Below, one piece after another: positions 24,501 to 37,548 of a stretch of 64,000 nucleotides of DNA. The stretch is from positions 1,151,035 through 1,215,034 of the forward strand of contig MU278348.1 of assembly GCA_022385755.1 (NCBI GenBank), read 5' to 3'. The stretch's first letter is position 1. Each line of letters starts with the position of its first letter. The position numbers and the translations under genes are program-made. The notes beneath the pieces are model-generated. The model was not told where the DNA came from. It did not search any database and saw only the letters and a list, made by a program, of their open reading frames with translations. The stretch comes from Trametopsis cervina (taxonomy: Eukaryota; Basidiomycota; Agaricomycetes; Polyporales; Irpicaceae).

Positions 24501-27106
24501 GCATGGGATTATCCAGCCTCAAGGGAAAAGAAGCTGGTGCTGAATATGAGTGGGGCACGCCGAGCCGTTGATGTTATGGAGATTGGGGATCTAGTTCCTT
24601 TCAAGTTTTCGGCGAGTTCGACCCTTGGATTTGTTGGCACTAAACTAACTTGATATTGCAGGGCGGGCAAGGCCCCCGCGCGGTTTCGCTAGACGTCCGA
24701 GCTGAAGCTCACAAACAGATACTGCGCATTACCAACTATAACCCACAGTTTAGTTTATACAAACCAACTCGCCGAAACACATCCGCATCAATAGCACAAA
24801 CAGAAGGCACTGGTAGCCAGGAAGCATTCGAAGCAGTTCAGGAGGAAAGTGCCTTCACTTTCGCGTTCCACGTTGACTTCGAAGGCTTTGGATTATCATT
24901 GATAAACCGCAAAACCGTCGAAGTCGTCTACGTCTCCGCTAGCCGGTTGAAGTTTGAATACACTGCTAGTCCAGTGGCACAAGCTATCAACGTTTCGTGT
25001 GGCACACTACAAATCGACAACCAACTGCATGATGCCCTGTTCCCAGTTGTCTTGCAACCAACACCTGTGCCTAAGGATTCGAAGGTTGCTGCATCACTTC
25101 CGACAGTGCAAGCGTCGCTGATATGGCTGAAAGACGAAGGTAACTACTTGAGTCTTGGCAATAAACCTCTTATTAATCCAGTATGCAGCTCATGGCGTTA
25201 CATTCATCAAATATTGCTCCATTCTGCTGCAAGCTCTGACAGTTCAAGCCGACGAGGACTTCTTGTTCTCCGTATTCGATCTTACGAAAGTCAAGGGCGC
25301 ACCTTGGGATGCGTCTGCCGATGAGTACGTAAAGATCCAATTCTGGTGATTCTTTGCTTATCTGCCCTCCAGCGTTCTCATCCAGCAGCCTGAAGAAATT
25401 CCAGAGCCTGATGCTACTGTCAGTGGGGGAGATTTGTACTTTGAAGTATTGGAGTTGCAGCCTATCCGGCTCTCAATTTCTTTCATGAGAACGGAGAGAG
25501 TCAGCAGCGAGGAACAGTAAGACTCGGATGTTATCCTGAGATAACAGAGACTGACTTCATCATAGACTCAGCATCAGAAACCCGTTTGCCGTTGTCCTGA
25601 ATGCCATAACAATGGCAGTGGGCAATATCAATGAAGCACCTCTGGAAATGAACGCGCTGGCTATCAAAGACATGCGCCTGACACTCCCTGACCTGCAGGG
25701 CAGAATTACGTACCACTACAGCCAGGAGGTCCTTCGCCAGCTATATCGCATCTTGGGTTCCGCGGACTTCATCGGAAATCCTGTTGGTCTTTTCACAAAT
25801 GTCAGCTCCGGTGTTGCAGACATCTTCTATGAACCTTTCAACGGTGTCGTTATGCACGGCAACCAAGAGCTGGGTATTGGCATAGCGAAGGTCGGTAAAA
25901 TGGACTGTCGGATGAAGCGATACTAACCTGCAGTAGGGGGCGGCCAGTTTCGTCAAGAAGACGATCTTCGGATTTTCAGATAGTTTCACCAAGTTCACAA
26001 GTAGTGTTGGCAAAGGTGTGTTCCACCATCCTTCTGTGCTCATCGAAATTGACGAAGTTTCAAGGGTTGTCTGCTGCCACCTTCGATTCCGAATATCAGA
26101 TGCAACGGAGAATGACGCAGCGACGCAATCGCCCTCGCCATGCTATGTAAGTCGGCCTACCAGAAGCATTACGCATGTTCTGAGCATCTGGGCAGATATG
26201 GCGTGACAGCCGGCGTTGACGCGTTTGGAAAGAGTCTTGCGAGCGGAGTGGAGGGTGTTGTGGTAAGCTAATGACCACTGCCAATATTCGCCAAATTGAA
26301 CTGGCCCGGTGTAGATGAAACCTATCGAAGGAGCTGAATCCGATGGCGCAAGAGGATTCTTCAAAGGTATCGGGAAAGGGCTGGTAGGGTAGGTGTATTT
26401 TCTTGGACATTCATTCCATCGGATATTGATCAAGCGAAAGCAGTGCAGTCACCAAACCTGTAATAGGAGTCTTTGATCTTGCCTCCAACGTGAGCGAGGG
26501 TAAGTATAGGGCAATGTTTGTATGCTTTGTAGATTCTCATCAGTGCCCTCAGGCATTCGCAACACGACGACTGTATTCGATACACCAGCGCGGGATCGCG
26601 TGCGCCTGGTACGTCGTCAATGTTTATGTTTATGAACCCATTGTGCTAACACTGTTGTCCAGCCACGACTTGTCCCCGCAGACGGCGTTCTTGTGTCGTA
26701 TAGCGAACGGGGTGCCCAGGGACAATACTGGATGCGCGACCTGGAGAACGGAGAATATCGCAAGGAGATCTACGTGGCTCATCTCAGTACGTCTTTCTGA
26801 TCAGACTCTACCGTATATCCCTTAAGATATCTTGCAGACTTACCCGGGGGAGATGGCGTTGTCCTCCTGACGACGAATAGGGTTGTATCCTTTTGGTCGA
26901 ACAGGCTGCGAGTAGATTGGCAGATCCCCTTCACACACGTGCAAGGTGTTACCATCGAAGACACCGGTATTCGGTTTGCTCACAAAGGAGGCAAAGAACA
27001 CGACCGATTTGTCTACATACCCAACAAATCATCCCAGACTTGGTTCTTTGGACAGGTTGCTTCGGTTGTCAAATCTTTCAATGCTCGTCGGCGAATAGAC
27101 GCATAG
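15534..27106 (+). CDS. VPS13: VPS13 bridge-like lipid transfer protein
   Basis: Very large protein (about 3,000 residues over several tens of exons) that carries phospholipids between membranes at contact sites and functions in vacuolar sorting, mitochondria and prospore membranes in yeast. It starts at 15534 ([13 protein letters not shown]) with the chorein domain: [55 protein letters not shown]. The Trp linker WTGWLWG lies near 17262-17282. Repeating beta-rich groove segments follow. The VAB/SHR-binding region is seen at about 21600-24400 ([34 protein letters not shown]). The ATG2-like C-terminal region is at about 25730-26480 ([40 protein letters not shown]). A PH-like domain closes it ([20 protein letters not shown]), with the stop at 27104-27106. 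It lies directly downstream of its truncated paralogue and is convergent with the DENN gene. Individual exon borders were checked only in part. Confidence 0.96.
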
Positions 27107-27393
27107 GCTTGTAACAATGATACGATACACGGACTGCGAACAGGATATGTATTGCTAGGATATCTAAATGTGTATATCGCTATATGTAAGAAGAATGAAT
27201 AGTTGTAGATAGACTGTGGAAGCGAACAGCGTGACGACAGGAACAGCGGAACGATGATTAACAGAACATGTGTAAAGGGTGGAATTGATTATAATGAACA
27301 CAACCAACAAAGCACACAAAAGAGTGAACAGGCGTATCCAACTAGCCCAAAATCATAAATTGAAAAGATAAAATAACGATATCCATATCCATT

Positions 27394-30300
27394 CTAATGG
27401 TTACGACGGGCGGCGGTGACGGTGTCCTCGGACGCCCGGATGGGTCCACTTGGGCCCTTGGCGGTAGCAGTGCTTGACGCCCTTCCTCTGTTGGACGGGC
27501 CAAAGTCATCCAGATATTCCTTAGCAATAGTGGTGGGTGTCCCCAGCTCGCTGTCGCTATCCTCTCCTCTCGTTGCGTAGTTTTCGAAGTTACCGTAGCT
27601 CTCACGGGGACTGGTTGAGTACGCGCTCTGGAAGTCCGTCTCCTCATCGTCTGTCGTGATGCTGGTGGCGGTAGTTAAAGATGGAGTGATCGGCGTGTTG
27701 CTCGTAGACGGAGATGGACGGATGGCGGAGATAGACACGTCGGAGGGGATCTTGCGCAGGGCAGGCAGCTTTTTCTTGGACTCGATGATAGGTTCCGGCT
27801 CCGGCTCGTGGTCTGCATCATGCTCATGCTCATGCTCATGTTCGAGGATAGGCTCAGGCTCCGACTCGGGTTTTTCGGCAACGACGGGGCTTTCCTGCAC
27901 TTCCCGGCGCTTCGCCTCCGCACGAGAGCTTTCTTTCGGTCTCGCAGGTGAGTTACGGCCAGAACTGGCGATGCTCCTTATCCTGTCGTGTTTCTGGTTC
28001 GACGGCTTGCTCCCTCGACGACGGTGTCTCCCTGAGCGGCGGGTAGCTTCAGAAAACTCACTGTCGCTACCACGGCTATCAAAAGACCTACGGACGGTCT
28101 CAACAGAAGTGAGAGAGTCAAGCTGGCCATTATTGTCAGCAGATTTAGACGACGTGTGTAAAATAAAGCTTACCTTGCGCTGAATATCCAACACCTTCTG
28201 GGCGATCGAGTCACTCTTGTGACTGATGCCTTCGTCCACTGCGTTCATTCCGTCCTGGGGAGCATCCAGCTGTGTGGCGGAGAAACGTTTCTTTTTCTTG
28301 TTAACAGAATCAGAATCCTCCTTCGGTTCCTCAACTTCCTCGACCGTAGTGGTGCGGTGGGGTTTGCCCTCTTCTCTGTTACCCGCTGCGTACAACTCGG
28401 TAAGGGTTGACTCGGTGCTGAAAGATCGCAGAGGGCGCGCACGGGAGTTGCTGCGACGTGAGGTCGTCGGAGCAGAGCGCGATGAGAGGCGGCTGCTGGG
28501 ACGAGAATTGCCGTAGTCAGACTCGTCCATGTCGACAGCCATGGAGGCCAGAGCCCTCTCAATCTGAGCCTCGACCTCAGCAATCATCTCGGAACGTTCC
28601 ATTTCCATCCTCTCCATGGTGTCCTTCATCTTCTCTAGCTCGAGCAACGCCTCCTTGTGAGCTGATTCAGTATCCTTCAATTCTGTATGGACGAATTAGT
28701 GACTACAAGAAGGATCGGTATCATAGTAGACTTACGGCTCTGAAGCTTTGTCTTCTCTACGGCCGTCAGCGTCACCATGCTCGACAGCCTCTTAGACTCC
28801 TTCTGCTCCTTGTTGATCTTCGAGCGCAGCTCACTCGCCTCCATGCTGAGCTTCTCAGCGTACTGCTCGAACGAGACGAACTTGTCTCTCCAGAGATCAG
28901 ACTCCGTCATCAAGAAGTTGAGACGGCGGGAGAGGCGACCGATCTTCGTCTCCAAGTCGTCACGAGCATCCACGAATGCCATTGCGCGCTTGCGGATAGA
29001 GTGCTGGATATGCTGCTCGGCAACCGTGAGCGACGGAGGAGGTCGAACAGTACCGAACGAGCTGATACGCTTGAGAAGCGAAGGTCTTTTCATCTACAGT
29101 GCACACTACGATGAGGACTAAGATAATTTCAAACACAGCAATAGACGCACCTTATCCTGAAGAACACTATCAAACGCCTGGATGATCTTCGTAGAGTGCC
29201 ACCACTCAGGCTGCTTAATCATATCCGCAACAGCAGTCGACGCCGCGCCCCTCTTCGCCTGAATTTTGCATACAGGCCGGAACCGACCCGCCGGGAACGC
29301 CTCCTTGAACTCGCTGGGCACGCAGTGGTCAGGATGGTAGTGCGGTTCGAACGCAGCGAGGATGCGCTGGCGGAACTTGTCGCGCTGCTGCTTCGTGGAT
29401 ACGCTGCCCACCGGCGGAGCCGAGCAGTTCAGGTAGTTGATGTCACTGCCGATCAACACATGGGTCGATCAGATTTTGTTCATCGCGAACAATGTCAAAG
29501 AACTTACAGATCGACGATGCAGACTTCAGGGGGCACACGTACAGAGTACCGTGCTTCGGTGGCCAAGCCCATGATCCATGGACCTGGATCGTCAATGTAG
29601 ATTTTCGCGTCGCGGGAGTGGACGGCTGTGAGGGCCACACCGTTCCAACCGCGAAGCTCTACCAAGTACTTGATAGTCAAAACCGCTATCCCAAGCATCG
29701 CCGGGTGGCGCGAGAAGAACAACACGCGACCGGTGGGCGACAGCGCAATCTGTACACAGGTAAGGTCGAGCAACGGCAACGAAAAATTAGGGGTAAAACA
29801 TACCTCGCAGACCGTCAGAATGTTGTCAATGTTCAGGCACTTGAACAGCGGCCACATGGTGAAGTTCACATCGACCAGGCCGTCACGGAAGTCCAATCCA
29901 CCGGGGAAACGTGAGACGACTTCAAGGCTGGTCTCGGACGCGTGCCCTCCGGAATGGGGCGCAGAAGAGGCATCAAGGCGGACGGTTTCACCTGGGCGAG
30001 GTGCAGGGTGAGACAAGATCTTGCTAATCTGCAGAGTATGAGACTGCACGTCCTTCGAGAAACGGGCCCAGGACAGGGTGAGGTAGTCGCGCATGAGGTC
30101 GAAGATTGGGAACCGGGAGACCAGAGCTATACAGCCGTCATTAAAATCCCCAACCCAATAATTCTCCGTGAAAACCACTTACTCAGTGCATAAGGGAGCC
30201 AGAAGACGGTATCGCCGGGCAGGAAGAGAGTGCTCTCCCCAGGTCCGTGCCCGCCAATGGTGCTCGCAACCTCGAAATCGCTCTCGCTCACTCCGCCGTC

Positions 30301-31852
30301 AAGATCTCCGTCAGTTTCAGCTCCCTCCATGTCCGTCTCGGCATCTGTTCCAGCGCCCCACGGCGCCTTAGACTTGCCCTTCCTCCTGGCCTGGATGGCG
30401 GGGTCGGTGGAATGAACGCTTCCACGGCTGCTCTTGCGCCGGCCGATCAGACTGTTTCCGCTCTCCTTCCTAGCACGGCCCGCCTCGAGCGTACGGCGGA
30501 TGGCGGCGGTACGCTCCGCGTCGGCGTGGGACCATACCGTTAAGCAAACACCGTGATACGTGACGGTGTTATTCCCGCCACCAGCGAGAGGCGTCTTGAT
30601 AGTGGGCGTAGAGTTCATACCCTGGGAGTGGTGATTATGACCATGCGGCGAGAGGAATGCGGTGGACGGGCCTAGGAACGCAGAGGACGGACGCGCATGT
30701 CGGGAGAAGGGATCATCCGCATAGGGATATGGAAATGTTACCACGGATGAGCGCGGGTCGGTTGCGTTGCTAAGGACAGAGGCACGCAGGAGGTCTGTCG
30801 ACGGGGACGATGCAAGTGGTGTAGACGGCGCAGGGAGATTGAACGTGAAGTTATGGACCGTAGAGGCGGGCTGCAAAGTTGACGCGATGATCTCGACTTC
30901 ACGCGTGAAGGAGAGCTACGACGCGTTGTTCCAGTCAACTTAAGCCGTCGAAAATGGAGAAAAGCTATGTACACACCTTGAGTGCTTTGGACAACATTTT
31001 GCCTACTTCCTGCTTGCTTAAGTGACCAGAACTGCTGAACATAGTGCTGTCATCGCCCTTGCCCTTGCGCTTCTTCTTGCCACCTCCCGCGCCAGGACTA
31101 ACGGTGCTACCAAGCACCTCTGGCCTCCACCACCTGCTCACTGCACCTTCACTATGATGCAGCCCAAGGACAGAGTCGGGGTCGGCGAGAGTCCATGTGT
31201 GCGGGCTTTTGGGAAGGCCTGAGACGACATACAGCGACGCGAGCGGTAAAGTAGGGCCTGAGGTGGACGCGGGCGCGCTATCCGGTACAGGAGCAGAGCG
31301 AATAGATGCTACCGAAGTGCGGTTAGGGGCAGGAATTGGTTCCATGCTCCTTCTATGTTTAATTCCGAGGACTCTTGACGCCTTGTCACGAGCGATGATC
31401 TGGTTAGACTCTGAGTACGCCGGGTGCTCTACGGTCACGTAGTCAGGCTCGTCCAGGTCGTCCCCTAGGCCAGAGTTGTTAGGCTCGTTAGAGCCGTCGA
31501 GGTTCCTGGTCGTCGCAGCAGAGATAGTTATGATTGGATCCGGGGCGGGGATGGGACGTTGGTTTCTAACGCTGGCTGCAGCCGCGCGGGCGTGACTGTG
31601 ACCTGCGTCGCTTCTGCTGTTGAACGTGCTACCGCTCACCGAGCGAATGCTTGAGTACGCCGAGGCGGACGTCTTGGTTACTCGGCGGCCGATGTTGGCG
31701 AGTGGGCGAGCGGTGTCTGCTTCCTCCTCGGTGGACCAATGAGACTTCATTCTGTCCGCTATGGGCGAGGACGTGGCAGAGGTGGGGGATGTTGGTGAAA
31801 CGGGCTGCGCGGAATGGTTTGCGCTAGACTGTCTCGAGCGAGAGCCGATCAT
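27394..31852 (-). CDS. DENN-domain protein, putative Rab GEF
   Basis: DENN proteins usually act as exchange factors for Rab GTPases in membrane traffic. From the start at 31852 (MIGSRSRQSSANHSAQP) a long Ser/Thr/Pro-rich region leads into a uDENN-like part (NFTFNLPAP, NTVTYHGVCLTVWSHADAER). The core DENN segment follows, VFWLPYAL joined to TLVSRFPIFDLMRDYLTLSW. Then come VLFFSRHPAMLGIAVLTIKY, YIDDPGPWIMGLATEARY and VPPEVCIVDLDINYLNCSAP. The C-terminal half contains a predicted coiled coil (LETKIGRLSRRLNFLMTESD, EKLSMEASELRSKINKEQKE). A disordered acidic tail includes a His-Glu repeat at about 27817-27843. The product is about 1,350 residues. The fungal-type arrangement with a trailing coiled coil resembles Aspergillus-type AEX-3 proteins, but the Rab target cannot be predicted. 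Splice junctions between the large exons are inferred. Confidence 0.85.
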
Positions 31853-33104
31853 GGTGGCTAGACGGGTGTTTTAGAAGACACAAGAGAGAGCGAGGGGAGT
31901 GAGAGACGGTTAGAGGAGGCAATGAGAGTCGAGCAAGAACATGCAGAGGAAGACAGCAAAAACGAAGGTGGGTGACCCAAGAGGGCTTAGGAGAGCTGGT
32001 GGGAGAGCGTCGAACAAAGAAGAGTCTCAGAGAGCACCACTGGCGGGCACTAGGACACTGCGGGGTGCACGCGAGAAAGGTTTTCGAGACCCCGACTCGC
32101 TTGCACTTTTTGTCGCGTTAGCAGATCTGCGTACCAAATCTCGCCTTCCCACGCGTGCATCACTAGCCTGACTCAGTCTGTCTCGCCTCGTCCATGCTGA
32201 TGCTCTCCTTACTCGGCAGGCAACATAAAACGCGTAAAGAACGCGTCGCTCGCTGCTGTCGTCGTGCAAATCGGCGGGCAATTGGGGCAAGCGGCGGGAT
32301 TTGCATTTCAGACCCAAATAAGGAAACAAGTGCGCCTACCGATCTAGATCGACGATCGAGCCTAACTCCCGTCACACTCCCGCTGTAGTTCGCTGTGGCC
32401 AGGAGTACTGCATAAAATAGGGGTTCGCCTCCAACGCTCAGCTCTGCGGCGACCTGCACAACCTCGTCGTAAACAGCCAGACCCAAGGGTAACGGCGTGT
32501 AATCCCACACCGGATGATTTTTAATATCATGCATAATGTATTGCATATAAAACTTAATTATCAGCCACATGCAACACGCGGATATGTCGACTCTTCCTCC
32601 GTTGGTCAGCGCCACGCTCAGGACGGCCATCACAGTGGAACCTACCGGACCCCTGGAGTTCTGGACTGCCACCATCCCCTGGGCCTGGTAAATACCCAAG
32701 CAGGACTCTTTCATGCAGCCCGCAAAACCACTGCTGACAGTGAGTTTTTATTCTAGTGCTCTTGTTTCTCTTTTTGTGAAAGTTCTCTCAAGAATAGGTG
32801 ATGCGACAGTTTGCACATCGGCTGCTAGAATCCTTACGGCGTGAGATGAATGATACCAGACGGATAACCGAAAAACCCGCCTAGCATCGTCGTCATGGCA
32901 GGCGGTGGAAACATTCCGGTCCTGAACCTAACTCACTTTAAACTCTCCCGCGGCCGGGTTCCTTTTCGCGCCTCTGATCTAAACTCTCTCGTAAAGATCA
33001 AAGTAATGTCCGTGTAGAATGTAATGTACGTGAGACTGTATAGATTATTGGAAGTCATCATGGGTATGCTCTGTCCGAGTCCAGGGAGAAACACATGCAC
33101 GTCT
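31853..33104. other. Intergenic region upstream of DENN gene
   Basis: This holds the DENN promoter and the 3' flank of the transporter gene. It contains a 183-codon minus-strand frame (32163-32714, starting MKESCLGIYQAQG) with a hydrophobic middle and an Arg-rich end. I recognise nothing in it, and it has no obvious splice partners, so I do not call it a gene. Confidence 0.4.
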
Positions 33105-35232
33105 TCAGCTACTCGGTCTATCTCGCGGAGCAAGCAGCCTGGGTAACCATTTCCACCTTGATCTCGAACCCCCTCCAATACGAAGACCTGCTGCTTCAAT
33201 ATCACGTTCAGTCCTTGGTGATATATCCTGGCCGCCGACTTCTCCTCCAGCATCGCCTGATGTTCCGTCATGTACGATACTGCTGTCGCTCACTACTCGC
33301 CTGGAAGCAACCTGCCCAAGGAACTCGGGGTCCGACTCAGCACTCGTCACCCTCCTCCGCCTCCTCCGCTCTCTGGGAATAAGGGCAAAGCCCGGGCTGA
33401 CCGGAGACAATCCAATGGAGAACCCACTCGGCGCACCTGGCGAGAGCGGATGTGGCGGGAATGACTGACGCGAAGAGCTCAGATGATGACCCAACGTATT
33501 GTGAGTAGTTACCGGAGGCCGTCGCCGTGATGAAGATAAGGTTGGCGAAGTTGGCGACTCTGTTGATTGCGGACCAGTACTCTGTCCGCCGGATGGAAGA
33601 GCAGGCTCCGTCAGGCGCCGCAAATGAGATACACGAGGCGGTGAGTGGCCGTTTGGCTCCGAAATTTCGTCCAGCGAGATCGGCCGTTGAGGTGCGACAG
33701 GAGATGTTGTTCCCGAGACGCGCTCCATCCCAATCGTCTCGTCTTGAGAAATAATCTGAGACGATGTCATGGGCAAAGGCTCATCCTCGTAATGATCCAA
33801 GTGTTCAGCGTCACCGACACTTGACCCAGATTCACCCTCCTCGCCCCAGGTTCCGACATCAATGCCTTGCGTGCCACCAGGTGGGAAGGACACGATCCAG
33901 ACGCCTGCGAGTAAGATGACGATACCAAGGACGACGAGAAGTAAATGTGCGGTGGATAAATAGCCGAACTGGTCAAAGTAGACCAGCCCGTTGATGATAG
34001 ATGAGAGGTTGTAGAAGCAGAAGGCGACTGTTGAATCACAGCATTAGCCTTGACACAACTTAAGTGAATCGAGAGCTTACGTGGGCAGACTAGCGTAGGG
34101 TCTGCAAGAACCAGACTCTTGTGCATGTACCACAGCTGTAGCAAAGCACACACCACTAAACCAAGCACCAACGCCCAAGACTGCCACATGAAAAACTGGT
34201 TCTTTCCCGCAATGGTAAGAACCAACAGCTCAATCCCACTCTTGGCTAAAAGGAGACACATGCCAGATATTATGCCGGAGAATGAGGCGTAAGACATGGC
34301 AAGGAACAGAGGGGTCTTCGAGGCGGATATATAAGTCGCCAAAGATGCAAGTGATGCAGGCCGAGAGACCTTGTGGTCGATGAGAGGGGTGCCTTCGTTC
34401 GCATTATCGGGTTCGGGATTAGATGTATGTATGGTACCCGCATTGGTGAGAATAGTAGGGTCTCCAAGGGGCGCAAGAAGAGGAGATAGGGGAGGTGTAT
34501 CTGCAGGGAGTGCTATCCGGCGAGATGAGGAGTACTCGACGGCATGAGTCTATCCCCCGATATGAGAGCCTGACGGGTAGCAACCAACAGATGCACTCAC
34601 AATGACCAGAGACACCAGCGTGAACACACCGAGCAGAGAGAAGTAGACAATGAATGCCGGACGGTTGAACAGCGCCAACAGGTCTTCCAAGGAGTGCGTT
34701 GGTTCGGGAACAATACCGAACACAGCAATCAGCACTGCGCCACCAGCGATGCACAGTGTGCTGAGCACCATCCACGGGGAAAACACATCGCCGAGGATAA
34801 GTCGTGCAAAGAACGCGTTCCAGAGAAGCGATACGGCACCGAGTGGTGCTAGAATAACGACAGGAAGCGATGCAATCTGGAACACGGAACCAAACAGGTT
34901 CGAGGAGATGAAGATTCCTGCATTGTGAACAACACGAGGCAGACGTCAACTACGCATTTCTATTCATTGAGCACGCAAACGTACCGAATCCAAGAAGCCA
35001 CAGTCTTCAGACTGTTATCAGAACGGTCACCTCCCTCGCGACAGAAGGTCACTCACGGCCTGCGATGCTCTACTTTCTGCTCACTCTCCGGTAACTGCTG
35101 GTTGAGGACATGACTCTTGCGTTGTATTGTAAGACCCAGAGACTGGATAAAGGATGCTATGAGTCCAACAACTATTCCAACTGCAATAGGGATCTGCGGG
35201 TCGTCCACATTCTGTGCCGTGAACTTTAGCAT
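33105..35232 (-). CDS. NIPA-type magnesium transporter
   Basis: Multi-pass membrane protein of the NIPA/DUF803 family, related to the drug/metabolite transporter fold; known members carry Mg2+. The spliced product shows the family helices IPIAVGIVVGLIASFIQSLG with LTIQRKSH, LPVVILAPLGAVSLLWNAFF, LCIAGGAVLIAVFGIVPEPT, FSGIISGMCLLLAKSGIELL, and FCFYNLSSIINGLVYFDQFG with HLLLVVLGIVILLAGVWIVS. About 240 cytosolic C-terminal residues rich in Ser, Pro and Arg end at 33105. I chose the ATG at 35230-35232 (MLKFTAQNVDDPQIP) because it begins close to the first helix. The same frame is open to an ATG at 35439, but that start would leave only about 40 bases to the divergent gene at 35483. The gene has five or more exons. 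Substrate is inferred from the family. Confidence 0.92.
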
Positions 35233-35482
35233 GGGGCACAATAGTTGGAGGTTGCGGTGGAAGGAGGCATCAGTTGGGAGCTGCCGTTTTGGGTAGTCCA
35301 TTGGCTTTGAGGCGCAGTCGGCGAAGCGCGCGTCTGCAACGGCCACCGCTAACGCCACACTGGCACTTGGTCTGCATCCGCGTCTTGCTCTGGCCTCCGG
35401 CCACGCCGAATTTAGCACGAACAACACGTTTGGGCCCATACTCCAACGCGCTGCCTAGGCCATATGTGAATATCCCATAACA

Positions 35483-37402
35483 ATGGCCTCCACGATTAAG
35501 GAGCTACTGCAAGGGCCGATTGGGCGAGTCCGCGACGTTGTCCTTCTGTCTCCGGCATGCAAGACCACACCGACAAGCCCCGTTAGTTTGAAGAGAGTTG
35601 AGCTCGAGCATGACGGTGACATCATTGGGTGCGCTGTCTCACGAGCGTACTCAGCATCTCATGTACTCATTCATCGCTCTACTAGGCTTACAGATTGCGA
35701 GCCATCACAGCCCGAATCACGTTTGAGGCGACTTGATTCTAAGAAACCGATTCATGTGCTTGGCACTCTCCCAATCACCAATTTGAACTGGCTGAGTGAG
35801 AATGGCCGCGATCTGGTCATGACTGAATTGAAACGACGCGACGAGGACTCCCGTAGGACCAAGCGCGGCAAAGCTGCGCCATCGAATCTAACTTGGGCCC
35901 ATATTTATAAACCAAATGGAAGGCTCATAAACGAGGATCGGTGTCCCAAGGTACTCATCCGAGCTGAAAAAGCGGGACCTGCAGTCTATCTAAACTGTAC
36001 GTACTATCCCTCTCCCTTTCTGCCAGTCAGCTATATCACACTCGCAGCGGAGGCGGCCCCACTGTCCCTGGTTTTCTTGACGATCGATAAGTACGTCGAG
36101 AGCTTTTTTGTGACATACAGAAGACCGACTGAAATATAGCAAGCGACAATACAGAATAGAAGGTATGAGAGACACCACGTACGAACGCTCCAAAAAGTTC
36201 CTGTCGCGGTTCGAAGTGCTCCATACCCTCCGCTTGCTCGTCAATCTTCCAGAGTTGCAAGGCACACTTCTCGCGGATCGTACTCCCGAATGGTTTGCAG
36301 CACGATATATGGAACATTTTCCCCATTCTCGGGTGTTACGATTCGTCCAGAGGTCTCCGGGCGAGCGCCTTGCGCCTTCTGACCGGCCCCGCAACTCTGC
36401 CAAGCGCAGGAAACTGGACGCAATTACGGAAGTTTGGCTGCTCGGCAAGTGGGCCAAACACGCAGCGTGGCTAGTAGAGAACCAGCGGCAACAGAAGCAA
36501 CGCAAGATCTTCGATCCTCTCGTCTGGGATTCTTTTGTACGCGATGCTCGCAAACACATAGAGGCTGCCCAAGAGGAGGAGTCTGAGCTAGATGACTTTC
36601 CACAAGAACTTATTTACTCAGATGGAGCTGATGACGAGGAAATTACTCCCCTGGATGAACCATCGAACCCCGGATCACGTAAACGAAAAGCCACGCAGCA
36701 GGTAGGCACTTTCCCTTATATCATACCATAATAATGACAGTCACCGTCAAGGATCACCGCCACCGTCGAACCGTGTCTCCAAAACTGGACGAAACATCAG
36801 AGCCTATCGCATCAACCTCCCGTGCCTCACCAGCCCCTTCCGATACCTACTCCCATCACTACGATTCCGACTTTACCACTGACGGCTCTCAGTACGCAAG
36901 CGACTCAGATACAGACTCTCTCCCTTCCCGCGACCCGAGCCCTTCTCTGGATGTAAGTGGTCTACCCTTCCAGATCTTTCAGCCGCCCATCCTCCGTGGC
37001 GACTCCGCCTCGTGGATGTGCCCGGTAACAGATTGTCTGTACGAGATTGATTTCCGTGCGCTGCACGCGGACCAAGCCGCTATTCTCGGCCCAAACTTGA
37101 TGCCGTACATTCTATCAAATCGCTGGTGCAGAGGAGACGCAAAGTTCTTGCGCTGTTTTGCGACGTTGGTGAATGAACACTACAAGGAGCATGCAGCGGC
37201 CAGCGGCTTCGCTATAGTTCGGGAAGGACGCAAGGTGAGTATAATGAAAGCATTGCAGCGCGTGCATGCTGACCGGTGATGTTTCTTGCGACAGTGCAGG
37301 CTGAAACCCATCATCCCGCAAACGGCGAGGGCGCCGTTAGGCGAACCCTCGGACGAGGATATGTCGGATGCACAAGTCAAGGACGAGATGCTCGAGGATT
37401 AG
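35483..37402 (+). CDS. Unrecognised nuclear-type protein with a C2H2-like pattern
   Basis: I do not recognise this protein of about 580 residues. The first exon starts at 35483 (MASTIKELLQGPIGRVRDVV) and splices through EAAPLSLVFLTID and NKRQYRIEGMRDTTYE into a helical, basic region (LRLLVNLPELQG, RPRNSAKRRKLD). An acidic stretch and a KRKATQQ basic cluster follow, both suggesting a nuclear protein. A later exon has a Ser/Asp-rich linker and then WMCPVTDC, with a distant NEHYKEH: two Cys and two His spaced C-x4-C ... H-x3-H over about 55-65 residues. This could be an unusual zinc site, but that is speculation. The tail ends GEPSDEDMSDAQVKDEMLED. It shares a divergent promoter with the NIPA transporter and is convergent with HSP104, 146 bases away. 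Frames and splice sites are consistent, so the gene itself is credible. Confidence 0.8.
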
Positions 37403-37548
37403 GCTCGCTTACGACATATATCTTTGAGACTATCTGCATTAACATGCTACTATTTGTACAACCTTAGCTTATCCAAGTACTCTACAAATACATTTTTGTA
37501 CATTCCATAGTCCGTTTTAACTTCTACAGCCAAGCTGATCTACAACCT

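Noticed and set aside
32163..32714. 183-codon minus-strand frame in the DENN upstream region
   Set aside because: No family resemblance, no splice partners, and composition changes along its length; kept only as a note because its length is above most chance frames here.
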